A DNA stretch of 64,000 nucleotides from Tubiluchus corallicola (taxonomy: Eukaryota; Priapulida; Priapulimorpha; Priapulimorphida; Tubiluchidae). Position 1 is the first letter of the stretch, and the number at the start of each line of letters is the position of its first letter. A model generated the notes under the pieces. It made no database searches, had not been told where the DNA came from, and saw only the letters and a list, made by a program, of their open reading frames with translations. Shown here in pieces: positions 13,301 to 25,300 of this stretch. Made by a program: the position numbers and the translations under genes. The DNA lies in assembly GCA_030141605.1 (NCBI GenBank), contig JAQGDQ010000119.1:173652-237651 (forward strand), read 5' to 3'.

Positions 13301-16300
13301 CTGTCCTGTATGGTATGTTACCTTGCAAAATTGCTTGTTGATAGTTGATGAAACGTGTTTAGTCTTTTGTTCTGCATTCTTATAAAATAATTGTGTATTA
13401 TGGATTAGTAATATGGACTTTTGTGTAAATTGGCTTCTAAATATAAGTATGTGCTTATTTGTGTGGTGAAGGGGGCATGCGTGCATGTATGAGTGCATAT
13501 ATGTGTGTGCGAATGTGTGTGCATGTGTATAAATAAAACTAATATGCAATGTTAGTGTTTAGTAACAAATGGCTATTTGCTTATTTACAAGATTCTGTTT
13601 TAGAAACATACCACAAGAAGTTATTGTCAACTGTGCAAAAGGCAATGCGGCCCTGTTAAAAAGCAACTACGTAGTGACAGGGCTAAGAAATAAAATTAAA
13701 CTTCAGCAATTCTTTGTCTACGTATAAAATTTATGAAGAATAAAGAAAAACATACAATAATGAGATTCATTAGTTCTTCTCGCATCAGTTCATCCACTTG
13801 AAGTCTGATTTCTGCCTCCACTTCAATCCGCTTGTCCTGTTTAACCAACTCTGCGTCAAACTGTTGCACAAAATTGTTGGATTCGTCTCTAGATTCCCAT
13901 ATAACTAAAACAACAAACACATTTATTGTCAAAAGTAAACAAGACAATTCGCATTAAAAACAGACATTAAAATGTGAGTTTAATTTTAATTACGAATTTG
14001 TCTGTTGAAAACGGTTTAGCAATTAAACAGAAAAGTCCTGCTTTAAATAAATCCATTGACTTAGCAGTACAGCGACAGATTTTTTGGAGTTAAACTGTTA
14101 ATCGCTTTCATAAAAGTAGCATAAAAATTTAAGTAATGCTATAGCTAAAATTTTGCTTGCAAATATAAATGGCTTCTAGCATTTAAAATTTCGAATACAA
14201 TAACTTAATAGTTTAATAGTTAGTCAACAAACACAGTCAAAAATCGTTAGAACATCCCCTTCCTTATAACATCAACTTCATTTAATGCCTGAAGTTTTGG
14301 CAAAACAAAATATCTATGCTTGCATAGACATGTATGTATTAATGCGCCTCATTATAATGCCAAACTCGCTTAACGCCAACTTTTTTTGCAGTCCCAAAGT
14401 AATTTGTAAGAAATTTGATTATACTTTACGTAAATCTTTCTTTATAGTATGTCTTACCAATTATTGCTTTAGGGGTCACCTAAGCACGGTGTAGAACTCG
14501 TGCCAGCTCCAACAACATGGAGGATTTGCGAAATTAACTCAACTTCTCAATATTACTCCTATCCAGTGCCACATTCTTAATACCTTTAGACATTTATATA
14601 ACTAATTATGAATTACTACTAACACGATTATCTAGACAAAGCATTTTTGGCATATTCTAAATCATCTGCACGTATACCACATGACTCCTACTGTGGCTCC
14701 GCCTAGTAAAAAAACTGCAAAGTTAACAAATTCTTTCCCATCTTCTAGGGTGCAAAAACACTATAAAAGGAAAATCAGACGATTGCACAAACATTAGTTC
14801 AAAATAGAGAATGTTCTAAAATATTGAAAACTACAATACCTTTTTTAAATGAAAGCTTAGATTAAATAATAATTACCTTGGATACTCAAATTTCGTTTTA
14901 GATACTCAGGGAATCTACTAAAATTGGCAGCAACTCCTTTTTGTCACATTCGCGTGGCCGACAAATAGAAGGTGGTACTGTGATAAGCATGACCATGAAC
15001 TGCAGTGTTAGTTTCTGACATCATGTGACGTAGAACCCATTTTCGTGACATCACGCATTCAAGCAGTACTGTAACACTTATGCAAACATGCTTGACGCGC
15101 AAGTGAAGACACTTGCCATGGCACAAACTGTGGTTAGTTTCTGACGTAAGCAATAGCTGTGTTCTGTTGCTGTTAATTAACTTCCTAAGCTAATTATTCA
15201 AATATAAGAAACAATTGCTAACCTTTATAGGCAAGAAAATGTAAATTTTGAACAGTAAATTAAAATGAGATTGAGTCTAAACAATCGTCTGGACTTCCTT
15301 TAATTTAATCTAAAAATTGCTTAAACCTTTGTATTCCTCCGATGCAGAATTTATATCTGCAGTAAACTGAGATTGCTGCATCTTAAAACCCTCCTCGTCG
15401 GCGTCATCAGACTTTCCCTTCTTGCCTTTATCCTTCCCTTTTTGCTTGCCCTTTCCCTCTTCTTTTTTTTCTTTCTTCTCCTTTTTTCCTTTTCCAGCCT
15501 CCTAGAATAATATAAAAAGACGCAGTTAGCATGTTCATTTTTGCAATCTGTGAAAAAAATCAGTTGAACTGTTGGGGTCAGTTAACAAGGACGTTTGTCA
15601 ATAGACTAATAATAACAATGGCAACGTGGCAATATCTTTATGTTTCCCATTAATTAGTAACAAGTTGAATGTGGTATACAACGAAACTGTGAAAAGGCAA
15701 AGTAGTTACGCACACTTATATCATTATTACTTTAACACGAAAATAATACCCAAGTCTAATCAAGTTAATAAGCCTTTTCACAGTCTCATTTCCGCATGCG
15801 CAGTCGCTGTAGGTCAAAGGTTAAGTGTACCACATTAATACGTTCTAATTACAACCGTTACGCAACATGTGAAACAAAGGCTGTCTTCCGTATCAGTTCA
15901 GTAACGTCAGTTGTTTTACCTGGACTTTACTTAATTATGCATTAGCCTGTGTGTAGAGTGATTTACTAGCAGAATCATGCTTGAGAAAAATAAAAAATCA
16001 ACTAGGTAAGGTTCTGGCTAACTGTTACTATTACAATGGCTTGGGCTGCGAGGCGTTGTCAAGTGTACACGAATCTAGTACACTTAACCTTTGACCTTTT
16101 CACGATCATCATCAATCGCTCGAGCTGTGAAAAAGCTTACAGAGTTAAAAAAACCAAATCGTCTCTCTATACACAACACATGTTTGCGATTCACAAACTA
16201 AATAAACAGATAAATGTTTCGTAAACATTTTTTTATGTTTTGTACGCATTTTTGAAAATTGCAACTACTAATAGAAGAGTTGAGCATCCTTCATTTTGAA

Positions 16301-19300
16301 TTTACTTACCGGTGATGTCATCTCCTTTTCCAGTTCATTGGGATCCTTGGGTTGGAATAGAATTGCTGAACCTCCCTCCTCCTCATCTGGATAATCTGGA
16401 AACTTCCCAGTCATCTCTCTAGATGAAAAACCAGAAAAAACGGTGTACACTTTCAAGGATATTATAAAATGCATTTTAACATGTTGCCGCATGCCTTATG
16501 TTTTTTCAGCAAACTCCCAAATGCCAATCCATGAAGGAGTGGGTTTTACGTCCGTTCTAAAAAACTTTGCATTCAACTCCTTCAGGACCGTAAGAGTTTG
16601 CTGCAAAGTGCATAGGTTCATACATAACTGCTCTCACTAAGCAGCGATTACATTATATTTGACAATTGTTGTAGGTTTCCAATCCTCACACAATGGGCCT
16701 TCATGCAAAATTATATATAAACTGCATTTGATTATCTCAGCTAAGTTAAAAATCAATTTTTGGTGAAAAAAATTAAAAAAGCTTGCATCAACTGCATTGT
16801 TTACACTGTAACAAAGCACAGTGTCTCTTAAAAGATGAAGCGACCTTAATTTGTCCTTGGCTGATAGGATGGCTTTTCTTGGAACAGCAGCAGAACGCTG
16901 CTCAGTTGGGGTTGCAGCAAGCAGGCAGTACAATCACGCACGTGTACACCAGACTAAGCTACTCAATAGGCTAAATTGGAGTGCCTGAAAAGGGTGTTTT
17001 TCTTAATTTTATCGAATCAAATTACTTATAAATGCTTAAACAAATAGCATGATTGGATAGCCGAGATTCTCATGAACAGGACAGTGCCTAATTTGTAATC
17101 ATTTAGTTATGTCTGTAGCAGAAAAGTCATGGATTTTATAAGACGCATTTAAACGGTGTGGTCCTGAAGGAGTCAAAGCTTTTTAACTGCAACTGCACAA
17201 TAGATCGTTTTAGATGGTAAAGGAAGTCGAAACGCCCTTTAGGTCTCATAAAATTCTTCAAGTTTTCCTTCAGAAGTTTTCGTCCCTCATAGAATTCATC
17301 TGCTGAAAACAGTTTGATATAGCCTAAATCTTGAAAGATGTTTGATATAGCCCAGATCTTGAAAGATGTTAAAAGTGGGACTCTCTTCCAAGATCTATGC
17401 TATATCAAGATGGGTCTGTCTTTCAAGATCTATAAATTATCAAGATGGGACTGCCTTTCAAGATCTGGGCTATATCAAACATGTAACAAGATCTGGGCTA
17501 TATCAAACATATAACAAGATCTGGGCTATATCAAACACGTAACAAGATCTGGGCTATATCAAGATGGGACTGTCTTTCAAGATCTGGGCTATATCAAACA
17601 TGTAACAAGATCTGGGCTATATCAAACATATAACAAGATCTGGGCTATATCAAACACGTAACAAGATCTGGGCTATATCAAGATGGGACTGTCTTTCAAG
17701 ATCTGGGCTATATCAAACATGTAACAAGATCTGGGCTATATCAAACATGTAACAAGATCTGGGCTATATCAAACATATAACAAGATCTGGGCTATATCAA
17801 ACACGTAACAAGATCTGGGCTATATCAAGATGGGACTGTCTTTCAAGATCGGGCTATATCAAACATGTAACAAGATCTGGGCTATATCAAGATGCGACTG
17901 TCTTTCAAGATCTGGGCTATATCAAACATGTAACACGATCTGGGCTATATCAAACATATAACAAGATCTGGGCTATATCAAACACGTAAAAAGATCTGGG
18001 CTATATCAAGATGGGACTGTCTTTCAAGATCTGGGCTATATCAAACATGTAACAAGATCTGGGCTATATCAAACATATAACAAGATCTGGGCTATATCAA
18101 ACACGTAACAAGATCTAGGCTATATCAAGATGGGACTGTAGGTGGGACCCAAAGATGGTCTGCTGTAACGGCTTTAATAGCAAAATCTTCTAGAATGGCT
18201 GTAAAACCCAATCCGTTGAGGTCTGGTAGATAGAATTGTGCGGCGGAAACATAAAGCGTGCGGCAACATGGCATTTTTGTTTACTTTTATGTTAAAAATG
18301 ACTTTTGTTATGTCCTTGAAAGTGCACACTGTTTCTTTCCTCTTAGAACCAATATTGGATCTATGTCCCGGAAAAATACCTGAACTCCAAAAACCACTGC
18401 CGGATTTGGTCCTGCATCGTCTCTTTCATATCCGGCCCCTCGGTCTGTCCGAGTTTTTCTTTGATCGACACAAGACCGTGTTGGTATTCTTGTTCGTACT
18501 GTTCCTGGATACCATGTCTCACTTGCTCAATCTGGTGCGCAATGCCCTGCCGAGTATTGTCAAAATTCTCCGGGAGCGGGGGCGGAGCCATGCCCAGGAA
18601 GATGAATTCGTCTTCCCGCTGTTTCCGGACTTTCTGCCTGGTAATAAATCCTTTCCACATCTGCAACAAACAAGAAAAAGAAAATATTTTTAATGGTGTA
18701 AATATTCTTATTTTTTATGCTACTAACAAATTTAAAATTGTACTGCAATTTCGAAATAAATAGTCACAATAGTAACAGAGTGTTTGTGGTGTGTTACCTA
18801 AACTTAGAATTTGAATGTGTAGCAATTCTCTGCAAGTAGAGGCGATCAACAGTCAGACTTAGAAGGAGAAGTTTTAAAAAACTGTGAGTTAATCAGTTTT
18901 TGAACCCAGAACTTTGTCGATTCCGGCCGCATGCAGTAGCCATTTGAGCAATCAACTCACATTGCCAAAACAGTTCAGAATTCTCATACTAGTAAATACA
19001 CAGTCAGTCAGAGCCATCTATCCAACGAAAAGAGAAACTAATTAACTAATAAGTCACCACAAAACACTAAAAAAGTCCCTGGTCTTTTTAATAGTTTTAA
19101 AACTATCTCAAATGTTTCCATTTTACCTTCTGGATCTTGATAGCCGCCTCGTTGGGATCTATCCCAATTTGTTCGGCTGCATGCTTTGCCTTGAACAGTT
19201 CGCGATCTTCCCGTCGTTTGATCTCGTGCATAAATTTGGCCCGGAGACGACCCTGCCGTGCTCGCTCTAAGGTTTGGATGAGCCGGATGGCGTCCTCTAA

Positions 19301-22300
19301 GGACATAGGTACCTCTTCTACTCTATCCTTAAAATGATGATAAAAATAGTAATTATGTTCAAGTATCTATCATTACAATAGCTTAACATACATATAACTA
19401 GATTTTATTATACAGTTTTGCATACTTTTTCCAGAACGTAAATTTTTAACAGCCTTAAATTTATTATTGTGACATTTGTTCTTGTAGCACTGGTTCTTGT
19501 AGCACTTATTCTTGTAGCACTTGTTCTTGTGGCACTTGTTCTTGTGGCACTTGTTCTTGTAGCACTTGTCCTTGTAGTATTTGTTCTTGTGGCACTTGTT
19601 CTTGCAGCACTTGTTCTTGTAGCATTTGTTCTTGTAGCATTTGTTTTTGTGGCTTTTGTTCTTGTGGCACTTGTCCTTGTAGCATTTGTTCTTGTAGCAT
19701 TTGTTCTTGTGGAATTTGTTCTTGTGGCATTTATTCTTGTGGGATTTAGTCCATGGCATTTGTTCTTGTAGCACTTGTTCTTGTAGCATTTGTTCTTGTG
19801 GCGGTTGTTCTTATGACATTTGTTCTAGTGGCATTTATTTTAAGTGGCATTTGTTCTTGTGGCACTTATTCTTGCAGCATTTGTTCTTGTAACACTTGTT
19901 CTTGTGGCACTTATTCTTGTAGCATTTGTTCTTGTAACACTTGTTCTTGTAGCATTTGTTCTTGTGGCACTTGTTCTTGTGGCATTTGTTCTTTTGGCAC
20001 TTGTTCTTATGGCATTTGTTCTTGTGGAATTTATTTTAAGTGGCATTTGTTCTTGTAGCACTTGCTCTTGTGGCACTTGTTCTTGTGACATTTGTTCTTG
20101 TAGCACTTGTGCTTGTGGCACTTGTTCTTGTGACATTTGTTCTTGTGGCACTTGTTCTTGTAGCACTTGCTCTTGTGGCACTTGTTCTTGTGACATTTGT
20201 TCTTGTAGCACTTGTGCTTGTGGCACTTGTTCTTGTGGCATTTGTTCTTGCAGCATTTGTTCTTGTAGCATTATTTAAAGTAAATATCAGCTTTGCAATG
20301 TTTCAGCCACACACACCAGCCATTTTCAAGCAAGTCTAACCTTCTAAAAGTAGCATCCTAGAGCTTAATTAGCATTGTAGGAGTTTAAACATTTAAAATA
20401 ACAATAGCTTAATAGAATCACCCTGTTTGTTCAGCTCTGGCTTCACATTTTTATAACAACTGAGAAGTAAGTTAAGTTTGGCTTCACCTCAGTGCACTGT
20501 TTCAAATGAATCCCACCTGCCAAATATTGATGTTCTTCAATTCTCTGGTGTAAATAACAACAACAATAGCAGCAGCAGCAACAGCAACAGCAACAACAAC
20601 AACAACAACAGCAACAACAACCAAATGGCACATTTAGCAAAAAGTTAAGCAACACCAAGCTTTGTCAGTGAATGAATGGATGACCAGCAGTACTCAAAAC
20701 TTAAAGTAAATTTGCAAAAAATGCTCACTTTACCTCCGGTGGTTTATACATTCCCAAGCGTTTTAGCTGCTTAATCAAAGCTTTCTCACGATCAAGAAGC
20801 TCCAATCTTCTGTCTCTCACGTAGTACCTCGGTGGTGGGATCTCTAGGTCAACCTACAGTTAAAACTTCTTTCAAATAAACAACTGAGATAAAGCAACCA
20901 GGGCTGTCTCGTTTAAGGTGATTTTTGTTAAACCTACTTCAGGTACCCCTTTTCTTGTCCTTTAAAATAAACAAATGATCGAATAAACAACCAGAGCTGT
21001 CTCGTTTAAGGCAATTTTCCCGAAACCTACTTCAGGTACCACTTTTCTTGTCCTTTCAAACAAACAAATGATCGGGTAAAACAACTAGGGCTGTCTCGTT
21101 TAAAGCGATTGTTCTGAAACCTACTTCAGGTACCCCTTTTCTTGTCCTTTCAAACAAACAAATGATGGAGTAAAACAACTATGGCTGTCTCGTTTAAGGT
21201 GACTGTTCTTAAACCTACTTCAGGTACCCCTTTTCTTGTCCTTTCAAACAAACAAATGATGGAGTAAAACAACTATGGCTGTCTCGTTTAAAGCGATTGT
21301 TCTGAAACCTACTTCAGGTACCTCTTTTCTTGTCCTTTCAAATAAACAAATGATCGAGTAAAACAACCAGGGCTGTCTCGTTTAAGGTGACTGTTCTTAA
21401 ACCTACTTCAGGTACCTCTTTTCTTGTCCTTTAAAGTAAACAAATGATCGAATAAAACAACCAGGGCTGTCTCGTTTACACCTGTAAATGGGAGCGTTTA
21501 GATTAATCACTCTAAATGTTTGCTGATTTTTGTAAACGATAAACGGTTCTGCTTCAGCTTTCTCCTGAAATGAGGCCACAGTGGTAACAATAAAAATGAT
21601 AATATTTAATAAATTTCGACAGGTAATGAATATACATTCCGGTGACTCTCACGGTATTTTATATCTCATCCTCCTCACACATACATTTAACTAAGCAGCG
21701 AGTAAACAGAATCGTTACGTTTGGCAAACTCAATAAATGCGACAGACCTAGAAACAACAGTGTTAGTCACTGTACCACCTTGTCATCCCAGTTCTGTAGG
21801 TTAAATGCATATTGAAAAGCAATTTTAAAGTATGCTCCAAAGAACTTTCCACGCAAAGTTATATTACTCAACATTACGTTTGCCTGCTTGAAAGACTTAT
21901 GTAACTAGAAAAGAAAATTCTTAATAATTTAAAATACACACGCCACCTGAAAAACGGCACTGTATCATCATCCCAGTGTGCACTACTGATTCACCAAAAA
22001 AACTTTATTGATGCTATTGACAATATAAAGTAATTTTAACTTTTTGCTAGCTAGCAAAGAGTGCGCTACAACTGCTCTGGCAATTTCGTCAAACTTTACG
22101 CAATGGCATCTGAACTTACCATTAAAGTGTCAACACCTTGCAGTCATCGTGGGAGTTCAAATTTACAAGTTTTATACAGCATTGCTGCTAAAACAAACTC
22201 TCTAGCCAAGAAGGCAGCAAGCAAGTGATATAAGCTGTCAAGACTGACACATTTTTCAAGCTTTATTTATTAATAGCATTTTCTTGTGCTTTAAACAAAA

Positions 22301-25300
22301 TTTCTATTTTACTTATCTAATTCTTTACTCATAAATCACTCATTCCTTGCCTTCGAAATTTGTTTTGAAATGTGAAACAGAAACCGTCTCTAATCATTGC
22401 ATTTGGAATTGATAATTGCATTTATTTGTTTGCTCATCAACGTTGTTGATTAGTTTGCAAACTAATTTGAAAAGTTTCAATAATTACCGGAGTTAGTTTC
22501 AGATCAGACAGGATGTCATCAAAGTAATGAAAGTCAGTGCACTCGAGCTGAACCATGTCATCTTTCAGCTCCAGTAGTCGTCCGATGACGCCCTCTAGGA
22601 CACGTTTTAGCACTCTCCGCTTCTGAGGATGTACCATCTGATCGTAAGACTCCTGTAACTTCTTGTAAATCTGGATGTACTTCACGTACAACACGGCTAC
22701 AACTTGAAATGCACTGGCTCTCTCCTGAACAAAAAATATTCATCAAAAAAACAAAAAGGCACCTTCAATTACAATCAAACCTCGTTATTCCCCCCCCCCC
22801 CCTTATACCAACAAACTCGTTTACTGCCTGCAAAGTGGCCAGGAACAAAACGGCTGTATTAAACCGCATTTAAAAGTAACCCGTTATACCGCCTCCAGTT
22901 ACCCGACATCCACCAAGCAAAAAAATATATATGTTCAATGGGGAAATACCACCAGCCACACCAGTGACCTTGATATTATGCCAGCTGTACAAGGTCGTTT
23001 ACGCTGACCAGACATCACATGTCGTGTAAAATAATGCACGTCAATATGCCTTTATTGTTTTGAAGCTGTACTATACATCATACAGTCACAATAGTAAAGG
23101 ATCGATAGCTCTGATATTATTGTCAATATGCATCAGGCAGTCATAATAGCAACCGACAAAAAACACATGGATTTTTTCACCGTATGAAACGTGATATTTG
23201 CTTGTTTTCTAAGAATCATTTAAGGAAATACCAGTAAGAAGGTTGTAGTTATGATTTAAATATATTTTAAATATATTAGTGGAGCAGTAGGCCTACAGTC
23301 TATTATATGTATAAGTTGAGTACAAGATATGTTTATTATGTAATCAAAATGTTATTTTGATAAAGATGATCGATTCTGAATGAGTCATTAATTCACAAAT
23401 GACTAATCTAATAATTATCTTTTAATTCATTAACCTTTAGAGTAAAATTTTCTAACACTTGTATGACTGTTCTGTGATTCGTCTATGGCAAAATTTAACC
23501 CTTTCACTACGTAGTTGCTTTATAACACAGCAGCTTTGCCTTTTGCACAGTTGACAATAACTTCTTGTGGTGTGTTACTAAAACAGAATCTTGTAAATAA
23601 ACAAATAGCCATTTGTTATTAAACACTAATATTGAATATTACTTTTATTTATACATATGCACACGCATCCGAGCACACATATGCACTCATGCATGCAAGC
23701 ATGTGCACACCCTACTCACTTAAGCATGTACATATATTTAGAAACCAATTTTCACAAAGGACACAATACTAATCCATAATATGCAATCATTTTATAACAA
23801 TCGTTATAACAACTAAACATACGTTTCGTCAACCATCAACAAGATTTAGCATGAGAGCACACCATACAGTACAGTATTATGGAATGCACCTGGCTTCAGA
23901 CGCTGATTGGCTGGTTAGCCTTACTTGGTGTGAAGCAACCCCAATCCCACGGCTGCTAAGCTTTTCTACAATGAGTTGCATGGAGGTACTAGTGAAATAA
24001 ACAGACCTGGATGACTGCGCTTAGTGCTGAGTTTGGGCGGCAGTCTACCACCTTCTGTCCCTTGCTTCACTGTGCCACCTTCCGTAGTGAAAGGGTTAAC
24101 ACACCACATTAAAAGACAAACTCGCTATAATACTAACATTTTTCTCATCCCAAAGGGGGCGGTAAAAAGAGGTTTAACTGTATTGTCAGCTAAACATGTG
24201 GGTAGAGCACTCATCATAAGTGCAAACCCACATCACACTTGTTTTTGTACTTTGCAACCTAATCCTTTGCCCATTGGACTAAAAACAATGAATTTCCAGT
24301 AGCGATGAGCATGGAACATTCGAGTTTGATTTGAATAGTATTTTTAGCTCATTATAGATTCGATTCATTATAGATTCACCTAAAATTATAGATTCGAAAA
24401 ATTCAGCGTTTCGATTACATACCATCTATCTCACTAAAATGTTTGAAGCATCGTGCAGTCAGCAAAATTTAGCTGCAATTTCTCTGCATAATTTTTAAAC
24501 AAATATAGTGTTTTTACTGCAGAACAAAATCAAGTAATCATTTTGAGACAGCTGTTTATTATAGATTCGAAAATTTAATTGAAAATCTTCAAAACCAGAT
24601 TCGAATTCAATTCAGATTCAAAATCAAATTCTGAGTTCAAAAGTCAAAAATTAGATTCGATTCAAATTCGCTTTCTGGTAGAGAATGCTCACCCCTAATT
24701 TTAAGGTCATGGAGAGACCTACACCTGCCAAGTTTGGTGATTATGCGTTCATCCATTTTTATTTTACTGTGCGAACAAACACAGTAACACACATTAAGAA
24801 AAACATATATCGCACTTTTAATAGACTAATTAACTGAAAAAGGAGATGCTAAAAAATTGTCGACAAAAATTTGAAGCCGCAGCTTGTGCTTTATGGTATA
24901 TGCTATACCATTTGAGCTACTGACTTAACTTGGGAAAGCTGATCTGAGCTGAGCTTCACACTAATCGCAAAGGTACAAGCAGAGCCACCTATCAGAGTCA
25001 CCTATCCACAATATGAAAGGCAAAACACAACCTAGCGGCTAATTAATTGAAGAAGGCAGAAAAATTGTGGACCAATCAGGATTCCAACCCAGAACCTTCC
25101 TGCTTACAAGGCAGTTGCTCTAGCATTTGAGCTACTGGCTCAACATAGCAGAACTGGCATGAAGTCTCACCCTAGTAGCACGCCATTAATCACAGGTGCA
25201 TATCTGATTACACGAAATCACGAACACACACGCACGCACACACCATCAAAAACGTGCATGCACACTCCCTCAAGCACCCACGTGCACATACACACCCTCA

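Noticed and set aside
13175-13549. 124-codon minus-strand ORF with His/Thr repeats
   Set aside because: Lies wholly inside the piggyBac-like MITE at 13067-13682; the same region in other copies is not open.
17316-18138. CRISPR-like array
   Set aside because: The repeat units are directly adjacent with no unique spacers, and this is an animal intron; it is a tandem satellite.
19463-20278. Five long overlapping ORFs of VALVL, QEQVP and NKCHK repeats
   Set aside because: Products of a 15-base minisatellite within a DRC11 intron, open on both strands; no sign of coding selection.
20443-20658. ORF with a run of cysteines
   Set aside because: Reverse reading of the CAA/CAG microsatellite.
21486-21571. 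Possible extra DRC11 exon between exons 3 and 4 ([15 protein letters not shown]...)
   Set aside because: It has an acceptor and a donor-like GTGTAA, but its end phase would put a stop (TAG) at the start of exon 4, while exon 3 joins exon 4 directly in phase and matches the family.
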